Positions 24,417 through 37,253 of a stretch of 64,000 nt of DNA are shown piece after piece. The stretch covers positions 19,436,345 through 19,500,344 of the forward strand of contig NC_052482.1 of assembly GCF_009730915.1 (NCBI RefSeq). Reading direction: 5' to 3'. The notes beneath the pieces are model-generated. The model searched no databases. It was given only the letters and a program-made list of their open reading frames with translations, and had not been told where the DNA came from. Source of the stretch: Dioscorea cayenensis subsp. rotundata (taxonomy: Eukaryota; Streptophyta; Magnoliopsida; Dioscoreales; Dioscoreaceae). Each line of letters opens with the position of its first letter. Position 1 is the stretch's first letter. Both the position numbers and the translations under genes were made by a program.

Positions 24417-27269
24417 ATGGAGGACAAAGGCTTCACTCAAGATGGTTCGGTAGATCTTCGTGGCCGTCCGGTTCTCGCATCGCAGACCGGAAGATGGAGG
24501 GCTTGTGCTTTCTTAGTTGGTAGGTTAATTAATTAATTTGGATCAAATTCTTAGGATAAAAGCTATGCATAATTTTGGTTAAATTTTGCTATTATGTTTT
24601 AGGCTATGAAGCTTTTGAAAGGATGGCTTTCTATGGAGTAGCTGCAAATCTAGTGGTGTATCTTACTACTCAACTACATGAAGACACTGTGTCATCAGTG
24701 AGGAGTGTAAACAACTGGTCAGGATCAGTCTGGATTACACCGATCATCGGCGCATACATCGCCGACACATACTTTGGTCGTTTCTGGACCTTCACTATTT
24801 CATCCCTCATATATGCCATGGTGAGTCTAACAATGATTTAATTAGTGAAGGCTTTTTTTGTTTTTTCATCTAAAAAGTTTGGCTAATGATGGTGATAGGC
24901 AACCAACCACCCACAAGAAAAGAGAGAGAGAGAGAGAGAGAGAAATGAATCTTATCATCAAAAATGTTCCCTTTGAATTGAAGTTTAATTATTAGTGTTT
25001 TAACATGTATAGGATCCTCATGATCACAGGGAATGGTACTGTTAACCATGGCTGTTTCCCTTAAGACCTTAAGGCCAACATGCACTAATGGAGTCTGCAA
25101 CAAGGCCACACCATTCCAAATAGCCTTCTTCTACTTATCACTGTATATCATGGCTGTTGGAGCAGGTGGAACAAAGCCAAATATATCAACATTTGGCGCA
25201 GATCAGTTCGATGACTTTGATCCCAATGAGAAGAAGCTTAAGGTCTCTTTCTTCAACTGGTGGATGTTCAGCTCCTTCACAGGAGGTCTCATGGCCACAT
25301 TAGGGTTAGTGTACATACAAGAGAACATAGGGTGGGGATTAGGATATGGTATTCCTACAGCAGGGTTGCTATTTTCATTGGTGATATTTTATCTTGGTAC
25401 ACCAAATTATCGGCATAAGGTAAGAAAGACGAAGAGTCCGGCGAAGGCACTGGTTAGGGTTTGTGCCACCGCTTTCGCTAACAGGAGTTGTGAGTTGCCG
25501 GAGGACCCGTCGGAGTTGTATGAGCTTGAGCCTCAGCATTACATGGCCACTGGCAAGAGGAGAGTTCATCACACTATGGCTTTCAGGTGAGTTCTTTGAC
25601 TTTTCTTCTGTCTTGTTTCACTCATTGACTACTTGACCATTGATGTGTATGGTGCGTTTGAACTGGCTAAGGATGCATGCCTTTCTTTAATATGGGAACC
25701 AACATATATATATATATATATATAGTACTGTATTGAAAAAGCCTGTATTAGCATGTGTGAATCTTAATTGTGTGGCAGAGTGAGTGGTGTTGAGGAGGAG
25801 ACATGTCAGAGCAATATAATGATAGATAGGAACACTAGATTGCACCACGACTTAAAAAAGTATCTGTGGTAGTATGTTGGCACCATCAGTAATTCAGTGC
25901 ATTGAGTACGTGCTATGGTGGTGCATTTATAGCTGAGGTTAATGTATTCCCCACTTACAGCAAGGTTAAAAGGACTGACTCCACTTTAACCCAATGCTCT
26001 GGATTGGCTCAGAGCATAAGTACTGATAGACTGATAGGTGGCCACTGAGGAACTAAATCCACTTTTTAAGTCTTACATAAAATTAAGTCTTACATATATG
26101 CTTCATTTCCACTCATTCTCTTTCTCAACACCAAATATATACTCAAACACTTGTCAATTCACACATTTTTTTTTAATTAAAGTGGATAATCCACAATTCA
26201 CATACTTATTGTATTATAATTAAATAATAGTATTTTATTTATATGAACTTCCTTGCTTCCCCTACATATTGATCCACTCAATCATAATATATATTTGAAA
26301 CTTGATTTCTACATCTTCCTTTTTTTTTCTTAAACAATTAACACACACATATATCTAAATATATGTATAGATTCCTAGACAAGGCTGCAATAAAAGAAGG
26401 AAACAAGAAGAGCAATCCATGCACGGTGACACAAGTAGAAGAAACAAAACTACTGCTTGGCATGGCCTTAATTTGGCTGGCCACCATCATCCCCTCCACC
26501 ATTTGGGCTCAAGCAAACACCCTCTTCGTCAAACAAGGCACAACTCTAGACCGCACTATCGGTCACCACCACAACTCCTTTCAAATCCCCGCCGCCTCTC
26601 TCGGCAGCTTCATCACCATCTCCATGCTTCTCTCCGTCCCCATCTATGACCGCTACTTCCTCCCTTTCATGCAACGTCGAACCTCCAACCCTAGGGGCAT
26701 CACTCTCCTACAACGTCTAGGCATCGGCTTCGCCTTTCACGTTGCCGTCACTGCCGTCGCCTACTTCGTCGAGCTCAAACGCATGCACGTAATCAAGACA
26801 CACAACATCAGCCACCCCACCGACATCGTCCCCTATGAGCATCTTCTGGCTCTTGCCACAGTACATCCTTCTCGGCATCGGAGATGTGTTCAATGCCATT
26901 GGTTTGTTAGAATTCTTTTACGACCAGTCGCCGGAGGACATGCAGAGCTTGGGAACCACGTTCTTTACTAGTGGTATAGGGGTGGGCAATTTCCTTAATA
27001 GTTTTCTTGTTACAATGGTTGATAAGTTGACTAGAAGAGGAGGAGGGAAGAGCTGTATTGGCAACAACCTTAATGACTCTCACTTGGATTACTACTATGC
27101 TTTTCTTATAGTTATATCTGTTCTCAATCTTGCTGTTTTTGTTTGGCTTGCTAGTGGGTATCAGTACAAGAAGGAGAGCTTGGAGTTGGAGGCCATAACT
27201 GGCTCTGAGGCTAAGCTTGTCAGTTTGGTGCCAACTGATCATCGTTCTCAAGTTAATCTTAGTGCTTGA
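24417..27269 (+). CDS. NPF/PTR-family proton-coupled transporter (NPF5, PTR3-like), frameshifted
   Basis: Four exons with GT-AG borders: 24,417-24,519, 24,603-24,820, 25,030-25,586 and 26,371-27,269. The product is a plasma- or vacuolar-membrane MFS transporter of nitrate/di- and tripeptides or related solutes. Visible marks are the proton-coupling ExxER motif (YEAFERMAFYG), the first transmembrane pairs (GSVWITPIIGAYIADTYFGR), the family signature region (AVGAGGTKPNISTFGADQFD, then FFNWWMFSS) and the last membrane segments. Residue similarity points to the NPF5.2/PTR3 group (medium certainty); the substrate cannot be read from sequence. One extra base near 26,831-26,834 shifts the frame in exon 4. 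Without it the coding length is 1,776 nt (591 residues), normal for the family. Intron 3 holds a short LINE-tail relic (about 26,168-26,195). Confidence 0.92.
24920..24943. repeat. (AG)n microsatellite in NPF intron 2
   Basis: About 12 AG units within intron 2. Confidence 0.95.
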
Positions 27270-27749
27270 TTCATTATGGTTACTGTTTAATTTGTGGAGT
27301 GTTCTTTTTCTGTTTGTTCGTTGGAAGTCTGCACATCAAGATGTGGAGAGATTATTATGTACTCTTTAAATATAATAATAATTAAAAAAAAAGAAGAATA
27401 TTATCTACTAGTAGATGGAGAGTTTTCACTTTTCACACTTGAAATTTTCAAAGTTTCTGTGTTCTGGAATTTAGGTGGTGATTTGAACTGATTTTGAAGT
27501 TTAGTCTTTCTGATGGATATGTAAAGTTTTTTTTTTAAAATTTTTTTTTGGAATAAATGTAAATATGTAAAGTTTCATGTTCCGGTTTGCTTTTCCATTG
27601 ATTTAAAAGCATTATTCTAAAATAAATCCACTGGATATATCCAACATTTTAGAAAAAGACAAAAACAAAATAGTATCAATTAATTATATCAGGGGAAAAA
27701 TTAGAGATTATGTAGATGAGGAAAAAGATAGTTTAATGATATACAGGCT
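27270..27749. other. NPF 3' flank
   Basis: AT-rich downstream region with a likely 3' UTR and no further gene. Confidence 0.5.
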
Positions 27750-28890
27750 TTGAATGTTTGTTGTGGGCCGTGCCGGCCTGAACCCGGCACGGTCAGCTAC
27801 AGTACCGTGCCAGGTCATGCCCTGGTGGCCCGCAGGCCGTGCTGGCCCGAGCATGCGGGCCAGCCCAGCACGGCCCGCCAATTTTTTTTTCTTAATTAAT
27901 TTAAATATTGAAAAATGACTATTGTAGTCCCTTTAACAACTATAAAACGGCTAGTTTTTAAGGCTATTTTAGACTTTAAAATGTAATTACTTTTTTACCT
28001 TTTTTACCAACAATAAACGGCTAGTTCACAAGGGTATTTTGAGAATTAGAAGATTTTAAAAAACCTATAAATACCCTCAAACACTTACATATTAAAAAAC
28101 CAATAAACAGAGTCTTGTTTTAGTGCAGGAAAAAAGGTACTCGATGATAAGAGGAGCCGCATGAACCAAGAAATGGTCAGAATGCTGCATATGTCTGAAG
28201 GATTGGTTAGAAGCGTAAGACAGAGTTATGAGAACAACAAATACATGAAGAAGGTGAGTGATACTGAGAGAGGCCTTACACCATCCGGAGCTGCTCAACT
28301 TCAACCCGTGTTGATGAAGAAATAGATTAATCAAATGAAGTTTGAAGTTTGTAATTTTTTAAATTATTTTCGAAGTTTGTCATTTTCTAAATTGTTTCGA
28401 AGTTTGTAATTTTCTAAGTTGTTTTCATAGTTTTTAAATAAATGGCAATTTTTTTCCTATATCTATTTGTAATTTATTTTTAGTTTATCTCTATTTTTTC
28501 AATGTAATTTTATTTTCTAATATTATGTTAAATTTTAAAAAATTGTCTTTTTTTATTCATGTAAATTTTAATTTTTTGCATATTTTTAATTATTTTTTCT
28601 ATAGTCTTTATGTGTTGTACATTTTTTACAATCAAGAAACTTATATTTTATGATATTTAGATTTTTCTTAAAAATTTTCTTAATTTTTAGTATTTTTAAA
28701 ATATTTTATATAATTTTTACAAATTTTACAATATTTTTAACGAATTTATAATTTAAAATAAAAAAGGTGGGCCGCCCGGCCCGGCACGATTGCAAGCCGG
28801 GCCGGTCCGGCCCGAGCATGTACAGTGCTCGGGCCGCACCGTGTCCGGGCCGTGCCAGGCTGGGCCGGCCCATCTTGCAACTCTTGTCTA
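27750..28890. mobile_element. hAT-like non-autonomous element with GC-rich ends
   Basis: Both ends are rich in gggccgtgccggcc / ggccggccca words in inverted orientation (27,765-27,880 and 28,768-28,872) and enclose a very AT-rich core. The inner motifs aacggctagt, repeated at about 27,946 and 28,016, and cctataaataccctcaaac (28,063-28,081) resemble the 5' leader of plant hAT transposase genes. No transposase frame is present. A less AT-rich insert of about 190 bp at 28,130-28,325 has an open frame (including SEGLVRSVRQSYENNKYMKK) of unknown origin. The exact ends and target duplication were not resolved. Confidence 0.6.
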
Positions 28891-30466
28891 CTATGTTAAT
28901 GAACTTTTATTTTTCACATAGGGTGCATGCTAAAATCTAGCTAGATAGGGTCCTCTATTTTACACATGCATTTATTAATTAAAAAGTTACATCTGAATAA
29001 GAATATGGTGCCCTTCCGTACATAGCATACATTCCATGCTTTGTTTTATTGGCAATAAAAATGAGTCTCTTTTTGTCTTGTAATCCAACCAAAGGCAATG
29101 GCTTGGACTAAACAAAGGCACAAAAGAATACATGCAATGAACGCTCAAGAAAAGTGCTTTTTGCTTCTTGATTCTATCCATGTCCAATCCTCATTTAGAA
29201 CACCAATTTTGTGTATATTTAATTTGTGGTCCTGTTTAAGCACCACCCACTGTCTTCAATGAGTTAGATGTCTATGCCCACACAAAGTTAATAGCAAAGA
29301 TTTCATGGTCCACATAAATCAAATAAACAGCTCATGCAGCTCATGCACAATATCACATGATCATATACTAAGCATATTTATGTATATTGATTCTCATCCA
29401 TCAATTCTTTTATTACAATTCTGTTTCAAGTCTCTGTTGGTTTCGTTTGGTTTCGTTTTTCTAATAAATCTATGTTTATTCATAATATTTTTTTAAAAAA
29501 ATAATCTTTTTCAATCCACATGCATCAAGACAAGCAAAATTTAGTTTTCACCTTTTCTATTTCTCCACTTATAACATGTAATGGCAACTTATATACACTG
29601 ATGTTTTTTGACAAAAATAAAATTTAAAAGAATTTCTACTTTAATGTTATAAATTTAAAAATAATATAATATATTACTTTTTAGGTTATTAGATCAAAAT
29701 CATCTGACAGTCTACAAATTGAATGGAAAGTTGTTCAGCATACTGAACCCAATGATGTGCCCAAATAGTGGGTGGGTCTGGTCCATGCCAGGCTGGCCAC
29801 AAAATAAATGGACCCCATTGCTTTAAAATCCCACACCAATTGACTGTTACTTCCCCTACCTATTATTAATTGCCACATTCCTACATCACTTTCTTGTATT
29901 TTTATATATTCTTCCCTGTTTCAATGTGATCTTCATGCATGTTTCCCTACTAATTAATTAGTGTTGATTATTATCATTATTATTTTAATCCCAAAGTTCA
30001 TTTTAGATGCACAATCAAATCAATATCTACTTAATTTGTTTCCAAGACTGAATCACCTTTCTCTTGTTTTGATATTCAGGAAGCCATAATAGGTAATGTG
30101 GTCCTTGTACTGTAAAGAAATAATTAACATAACCTTCTCTCTTGTCTGCTCCCATCTCTCTCAGAATACCAATCAAAATAAATACCATGTAGGAAGATGC
30201 AACCATCTTTCCACCCTATAAATTTAATACATCCAAGCTATACCCAACTGTACATATTATTAGATTTCATGTTCTCATCTAATTACCAAAATTAAACAAC
30301 AGAAATCTTGGCTTAATTGGCAAGAGAAAATATTAATTAACCATGACTCTGTTGATCTTACAAATATTAGCCACCACCACCACATGATTATTCTTACTAA
30401 TTCAACCACATAACAGAGAAAGAGAACAAAGACATGGACGATGATCAACAACAGCTAATTAATTAA
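28891..30466. other. Intergenic, no gene recognised
   Basis: AT-rich sequence between the hAT-like element and the DUF688 gene. Nothing supportable found. Confidence 0.5.
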
Positions 30467-31069
30467 TTAATTAGAGCTGCTACCTTGGTTTGATCCATGT
30501 CCAACAATGCATAACAAGGCATTCTTCATGATCACTCCGGCGGCACCATGGCGCATGCCGAAGCACAAGGTTGACCTCGGCGAGCGGCCGATATCATCTG
30601 AATCTTCCTCGTCTCCGGCGGAAGAGAATGATAACCTTGTGCTACAAGATTGGCGTCTCCTCGGGTATTTTCCCGAAGAATTGAATGAAGAGGAGGATGA
30701 TGACAACGGTGAAGAAGCTGGAGATGATGGTTGTGTCTTGTTCTTGAGAGCCAGCCTAGGGAGTATGGTGTTTATAAGGTTGCTATGTCCTTTGGAGTTC
30801 TTCTTGGTAGTCTTCTTGTTGTGAAGGTTGGAATGGTAGGAGGGTGGAGGAGTGAGTGGAGGGAGTGTAGGGGTGTGCATGGTGTTCTTAGGGGTCCCTG
30901 GTTGAGACTCCCACATGAAGGGCACTGCACCAGAGGCAACCCCATAGTAAACCCTAAAAGAAGGGTTGGCTAAGGAACTCTCCTTGGAGAGAAGCTTGGT
31001 GAAGAACTTGTTGTCTTGCCAACTTTGGAGGGACTCTTGTTGAGCTTCTTGACTGCTGGGCATCATCAT
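30467..31069 (-). CDS. DUF688-family protein
   Basis: Single-exon frame of 200 residues starting at a run of three methionines. The core signature is VPFMWESQPGTPK at about residues 49-61, matching the VPF-x-WE-x-x-PGTPK motif of plant DUF688 proteins (Pfam PF05097). Proline-rich (TLPPLTPPPSYH), lysine-rich and serine-rich low-complexity stretches follow, and a short basic segment (GKYPRRRQ) comes before a more ordered C-terminus (GAAGVIMKNALLCIVGHG). The family has no known biochemical role; many members are described as nuclear or disordered proteins. A serine-coding repeat makes overlapping antisense frames, which are shadows. I see no TATA box that stands out. Confidence 0.85.
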   Translation of the reverse strand: MMMPSSQEAQQESLQSWQDNKFFTKLLSKESSLANPSFRVYYGVASGAVPFMWESQPGTPKNTMHTPTLPPLTPPPSYHSNLHNKKTTKKNSKGHSNLINTILPRLALKNKTQPSSPASSPLSSSSSSFNSSGKYPRRRQSCSTRLSFSSAGDEEDSDDIGRSPRSTLCFGMRHGAAGVIMKNALLCIVGHGSNQGSSSN

Positions 31070-33300
31070 CTTTAGGGCTAAAGAATTTCTTGGAGGTGCT
31101 TATGGTTGAGAAGTTTATTTGGGTCAATTTTGTTTAGTATACTATAGTATTCATATATATATATATATATATATTGTATTGTAACATGTCAGAGGATATA
31201 TAATAAGGGCACATGCAGGCATCACATTAGTTTCTGACTTTAGGAGGGGTGTCATGGGGCGCCATTCAATTGAAGTTAATGAGTTAATTATGCCTCAAAG
31301 TTACATATATGTAAAAAAAAATTTGGTGATGAAGACTTGTAAGGATTTTTTTTATGTTGTTTAGTGGACTTTGATTTATGGGTAGTTGACCTTGGGCAGT
31401 TTTGGTTGAGTGATTTATGGTTTCTGTAGTGAAAAAGAGAATCTTTATGAATTTTAGGAAAATGTTTATACAAGTATATACGAACTTTGTTAAATAAGTA
31501 AATGAATATTTCATATGTAATGTGTTTTTATACTTTTATATATTTTGTGTGCATATTACATGATGTTACTTCTCCTTAATTTACTGGTATTTACTCATTT
31601 CTTTTAATGAATTTCATTCACCATTTATAAATGGTTGTTGGTATATTTGATAGGAAAAGGAATAATAAATATTGTGTCACTTCTATCTTTGGTGGATCTA
31701 GGATTGGTTTATTTATTTTTCTTTTAAGTCCTCTCTAAATTTTTGGTAAGTTTGTTTTCTCTTTATAGTGTTGTTTGTGCCTTTCGGTTCTCATGATGAT
31801 TTTGGATCTTTTTTTGTATTAGTATCGATTAAATCATCATATACATTTTGAGTTTTCCTTGTTGTGTTTTTCAATTTTTTTTTATTAAAGTGTGATTTAT
31901 TTATTTTTTAAACAACAATAATAATAATAATAATAAATTTTATAAAAAATAAATGATAAAACTTATTTGTTTTTTTTTTAAAAACACATCCTATGACTAT
32001 CTAACATATATGCAAAAAATAAATCTATTTAAAGCAGATTTTAAGCCTATCTAATTCCTTCATCATTTTGTTTTGTTGCAAGTTGTAACTATTATCTTTT
32101 GTTCTCTTAGTTTCGTACTAATTAACTAGAGAATTGGGTTCCTAATTCTATAGACTTTTTATCTACTTTAATGTATTTAATTTATTTAATTTATTTTTTT
32201 TTAAAAAAAAAGTGAATAATCGACTTCTATTAAAAACAAAGGTACAACCAAACCCCAAATCTCAACTAATGTATTTAATTTATAGTTTATCACATATCTT
32301 TAAATAAATAAATAAAAAGAAAGAAAATGTTTGTGAGGCCTTACATCAAAAGAACAGTAGAACACACCAACCGCGCAGGTGAAGACCCTCTGGGGTCATG
32401 GCACTTTACTTAGGTGGGTCTTTGCTTATAAGTTTCACCAAATTGAGACCATGACATACAAAGTAAAAGAATAGTTTATTTATAGTATATCTATGTTTAG
32501 GGATAAAATCATTAATTAAAACAATTAATGGCTTGGTTTTTCACATAATTAAATCTCTCTATTTTGATGATTGAGATTGTTCGCTACTAGATAACTATGA
32601 TTTCTAATTAGATAAGATATGAGATATATATATATATATATATAACCTTCACATGCATCAAGACAAACAAAGAACATGGATCAAGGGCACAATTAAATGC
32701 CATTTGTCACATTTTCAAAAAACAAATACCATCACAAATGACGAATAATTAACAATTAAACTAAGGGATTTAATGCATGTTACTTTTTTATTTTTATTAA
32801 TTTCATCATGGACCCTTGAACTGTGGGGTGATGGACCTTTCATCATATTCAAAGATTCCAATATAATAATTAAATGAAACCTAAAATCCAAGAAGCAAAC
32901 CCATTGATCAGAAAAGTGCTTTCCCTCCTAAGGTTTGAGAATGATAACAAGGACAACCACTGCATCGTATAGCTCACTGTATTGAATATGATAGTAGGTG
33001 GATGGGGGTATTGTAGTAATATTATTCATCTATTGCTTTTGAGCTAAGGTACTATTTATGATATTGTTGAAATAGATTTCAAGTGAGTTTTATGCTAGAG
33101 AAGTTACATAGTAAAAAAGAGATTTATTAATTCGATATAGTTCTGGTAAATCTTATGAGTGCATGTGATGACCTTTTCATTATCTTATGTGTTGTATGAC
33201 CAAATTAATAAGTCTCTAGGAGTCGATAAATATGTAAATAATGCACTTCTGTATCTGTTTATCTCTTAATAAAATTTTTAAATCGGAGTTTTTTCACCTA

Positions 33301-33344
<44 letters not shown>

Positions 33345-33772
33345 GTCATGTATTTTGTGATCTTAAGATCTTGCCATCTCGGGGGATATAGAATTAGTCA
33401 AATTAATTTAATAGCTACGACATGAAGTAGTCATTGAATAACGAAATGAATAATTTATTAACACATTAAATTTTCGTATGTGGTTCATTAAAGTCAAATT
33501 TTGAAGATTTCTCTATTACTATTTATTAATCAATCAAAGGTTGACATTTCAACAAAGTTATGTGTTATTAAATTGAATAATTACATGCAGAAGCATGAGC
33601 AATGCCTCAATTTTTTTTTAAATGATAAATTAGATTGAGATTATATGTTGATCTTAATTTGTTAGTCATGAGATGAGAAGTTTAATTACCTAAATGGAAG
33701 CATGAAAGATGATATCATCTTTCATAATGATCGGCTTAAAAATGATCTAAAAAAATGAAAAAAAAAAAATAT
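31070..33772. other. Intergenic, AT-rich, LINE-tail relics
   Basis: No gene is supported. Short LINE-tail-like words occur at about 31,880-31,915 (attaaagtgtgatttattta) and 32,195-32,270 (reverse strand). A (TAA)n microsatellite lies at 33,303-33,343. Confidence 0.5.
33303..33343. repeat. (TAA)n microsatellite
   Basis: About 13 taa triplets. Confidence 0.97.
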
Positions 33773-34834
33773 TGTTAGTGCAACCGCACTATTTAATTGG
33801 CATGATTTGACACAAAGGCAGGATGATGTGGCAACCATGGTGACATGGCAAGGAGACTTGGTTTGCAAGGCAAAACATCTTGAAGATTTTGGTGGGGCTA
33901 TTTTTAGTAAATCTATAACATGGAGGAAATTATCTTGAAGACTATTTGAAGACAAGATCATATCAAGACCATATTTAGGTGATTTGATTGAAGACTAAAT
34001 ATGGTGGAGCTTAATTGAAGAAATATCTATTCATGGTTTGAATGAAGGCTAATTGAAGATATGATTTGAAGAATCCTTGATGAAGATTGATTGAAGTCTA
34101 TTAACGACAAGATTTGAAGACCATACTTGGGTGAATTAAATATCAAGTTTGGAGAATCTTTGAAGACCAAATTTAGGTGAATTGAAGACTAAGTTTGGCA
34201 AGTTTCATGAAGACGCACAAGGGACGTGCGGCCCTTTGCGAGAGGATCGCGTGATGAGGAACCCGAGGAGGTAGGCTAGTTCTCGGCGATCGGGATCGGA
34301 AGATTTGTCCATGATCGACTCGGACTAAAACATGGACGGGAGGTTGATGGGTCTTGAGGTCGCTCGCAACGTAACCGAACTCGATCAAGTCGCAGTGAGG
34401 GGCCATGTTGCAACTTATGTTACAACAGAAGTTGCAACAGCTAGTTTCGGAAGGTTTTTAAATTAGTAGCCGCGGAGTTTCTAAAAAAGGTATGTGCTAT
34501 ATTTGGGACGTTGATGCGTCTATATAAGCTACCTTGCTCGTAGATTGTAGGTGTGACTCTTAGGTGACTTTTGGAGGAGAGTGTGTGAGCACCAGACAAT
34601 CTAGAGAGAGTAGTGATCTTTATTGTTGAGAGTGTGAGTGACAAGTGTTTTGTACTCATCTATTTTTACCTATTTTAGTGGATTGTTTATCTCCGGACTT
34701 GGCCCCCCAGACGTAGGCGAGGTGATACCGAACTGGGTTATCAATGTCGTGTGTCTCTTTCTTTGTTGGTTTGTGTGAGATTTCTATGAGTGCTTGAGTG
34801 TTTCCTAAAACCCACAAACCACACCGGCGGAACT
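33773..34834 (+). mobile_element. Solo LTR, Copia Sirevirus/Maximus-like
   Basis: Begins TGTTAGTGCAACCGCAC. A U3-like half is packed with 'tgaaga' words (about 15 between 33,880 and 34,200). A TATA box CTATATAAG at 34,520-34,528 and the C-rich block 'ttggccccccagacgtaggc...ccgaactgggtta' (34,701-34,740), which I associate with plant Sirevirus LTRs, follow. Length is about 1,062 bp, usual for the group. The 5-mer aatat lies on both sides (33,768-33,772 and 34,835-34,839) as a likely target duplication. No primer-binding site or internal region follows, so it is a solo LTR. The 3' terminus is ..ct rather than the usual ..ca, so the last bases may have mutated. Confidence 0.78.
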
Positions 34835-34839
34835 AATAT

Positions 34840-35304
34840 ATATATATATATATATAATCCTCTTATCTTTGGAACATTTGGAGCTTAGATTGTTTTCAAA
34901 TCTAGTTTCTGGTTTTAACATGGTTGAAAGAAGAAAAAAACCTATAGATTCGTCTACTAAATTAAGATTTTGATTTTGTTCTTCTTTGTGTACATATTGA
35001 TTTTAAAGTTTTAGGGATATTAATAGGATGTATAATTGAATTGCCATGTCATTTATTTTATTATTTTGAATCTTAAAATTTGAATTTTAAGGGATGGATA
35101 TTGTGATGTGAAATTAAATTGAATTATATATATATATAAGCCTACTATTTTTGAATTGAGAGGAGTTTAAATTCTCAACTTTTAACTTTAGAAGTGAATA
35201 AAATATCACTCTCCTGTTATAACTTAAATTATAATTTTATTTTGTTGTTATTTTATTATTTAAAAATTTGAATGTTTAGGGATGGATGTTACTGTGTACA
35301 ATTG
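34840..35304. other. Intergenic, AT-rich
   Basis: No gene. The segment 35,020-35,110 resembles 41,330-41,460 (gatgtataa...gaattg/atcattt...ttattttattatt.tgaat, then aaagatggatatt), so both belong to an unnamed dispersed repeat. Confidence 0.4.
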
Positions 35305-35311
35305 GTTTATT

Positions 35312-37244
35312 CTTATTTTTTTTAATAAAGTGGATAAACAACATAATTATTAGAAAAACAGAAATAATAAATATTGAACAAATAACACAAGTAGACTAAA
35401 AGAAAAGAAGAAACGGAAAAAATCAAAGCCACAAAACAATAAAGACAAACAAGTTAATAGGAGTACATCACCAGCGGTGTAACAATCCTAGAACCACAAC
35501 AGACAATAACAAAAAAACATTGATTAAAGACCACTGGCCAACGATTGAGAAGTTCACCAAAAGGCAACAAAGGTCATTTCAGTCGAGCAAAGAAGGATCA
35601 CTCTTGGTACTGAGCGGGGGCTGAGCTGTTGGCGAGATTAGATGATCTAGGGCTCAGGAAATCGAGAGAGCACTTGAAAGACTGAATGAAATCATTGGAG
35701 ATTTGCTGAGTCGAGTCTCTAGCTGCAGAAAACTAATTAAGAAGCATATGAGAGATTTTAAACAAAATTAAGGCTGTGTAAAGGTGGGTGTGATTGAAAA
35801 TGCGATTGTTTCATTCTAGCCAAATATTCAAGAAAATTGCTATGGAAAGAAAATCCCAGAAGATGCTATGGCGCTCTTTTATGGACGGAATTTAGGTAGT
35901 CCAAACCTTTTCAAGCGAATTTGGAAGCAAGTGAAAGTTGAGATTAAGCATGAAAAAAGCCCAAATGTGATTAGCAAAATCACAATGTAACAGAAGATGG
36001 TCAACTGTTTCTGAATTTTTAAAACACAGAACATAAGTATCTGTCGCATTTTAGAAGTTGCAACTTTTCTTTGCAAGATTGAAAAGAGTTAGAATTTTGC
36101 TTTCATTAGCAAGCCAAGAGAAAAGTGTAACTTTGCTTGGGCAATCCACTTTCCAAAAGGTGGGATAGAGTGGAGTTCGCATTCCACCATCTACTAGGAA
36201 TTTGTAGAACGATCAAACTGAGAAGAAGCTTTTTCTTTCTAAAGTCTAAATGTACATATCCTCCTGAGAAGAAGAACAATCTGGAAGGGATTGCAGGAGG
36301 GATAGAAGAGCTTCAGAGGAGGGCTCATGAAAGAGAGACACTCGATTAGAGATATTCATAGGAAGATGTCTGATAGTGGTCCAGGGTTCTAAACAATCAT
36401 TAAAAAGGTCAGCCACAGGTCTTTAGGAGCTCTACCACCTAGCCAATTGTCATACCAGAAGAAGGTAGAAGCACCATTTTGAACTATTTTTGAGATACAA
36501 ACTCTAAAAGCGGGTAGAATCGGGGTGATGCCCGCCCAGAAAAAAGATTTGTTTTGAGGCAGGGAATGGAAAAGTGGCCCTAGAGGCCCTCTACTAAGGT
36601 AATTTAGGTGAATAATTTTAGACCAGCACCCTTGTTGCCCAGTAAAGATTTTCCACCACCATTTAGCTATCAGAGCATTATTATAGGAATGAAGGTTAAG
36701 AATGCCCCAATCACCCATGCTACATGGACGACATAATCTATCCCAAGCAACCAAGCGTATACCTTTTGAACCCTAGGTCCAGTCCTTTCCAAAAAAAATC
36801 TCTGATAGATTTTATTTATCTCCTTTAATTACCCAAGATGGTAATTTGAAAACAGACATCCAGTAAGTGGGAATAGAAAGAAAGGACTGAGTTTAGAAGA
36901 GTGAGACAACCCCTGAGGGAGAGATAGATGACTTTCCAAGAAGATAGTTTGGCTCTAGACATCGATGTTGATTTCGTCCAATCTTCACGTTTGGGGCGTC
37001 TTCCTAAGATTGGGACTCCTAAGTATCTGAGTGGAAGACAATCCCTAACACAATTAAGAATCGAAGCTGAAGTAGCACTAGGTTGTATCCATAATTTGTA
37101 GAGTAAAGACAACTTTTGTTGTAATTGATAGTAAGACCAGAGGTACCTTTCAAAGAGGTACAGGATAAGCTTGATAATGAGAAGGACTTCTTCACTTCCT
37201 GCCGAGAAGATGATAAGGTCATCAGCGTATTGAAGATGACAGAT
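35312..37244 (-). mobile_element. 5'-truncated L1-type LINE (copy 2), broken
   Basis: Minus strand. The element starts just upstream of the catalytic LQYADD (about 37,215-37,232), continues through NYNKSCLYSTNYGY, the fingers/thumb region (SSWKVIYLSLRGCLTLLNSV), WWWKIFTGQQGC and FFWAGITPILPAF. The zinc-binding region (VDHLLL near 35,990-36,005) and a 3' UTR with hairpin CACC-GCT-GGTG (35,469-35,479) follow, ending gtttatccacttt and an A run. Multiple frameshifts and stops make it dead. gtttatt flanks both sides (35,305-35,311 and 37,245-37,251), a probable 7-bp target duplication. It belongs to the same subfamily as copy 1. Confidence 0.9.
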
Positions 37245-37253
37245 GTTTATTGG

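Noticed and set aside
26835..27269. Separate 144-residue gene starting at MSIFW
   Set aside because: It is the C-terminal part of the NPF transporter after a one-base frame shift, not an independent gene.
33880..34200. Possible CRISPR-like array of 'tgaaga' words
   Set aside because: The words are too short and irregularly spaced, the context is a plant LTR, and no repeat-spacer structure exists.
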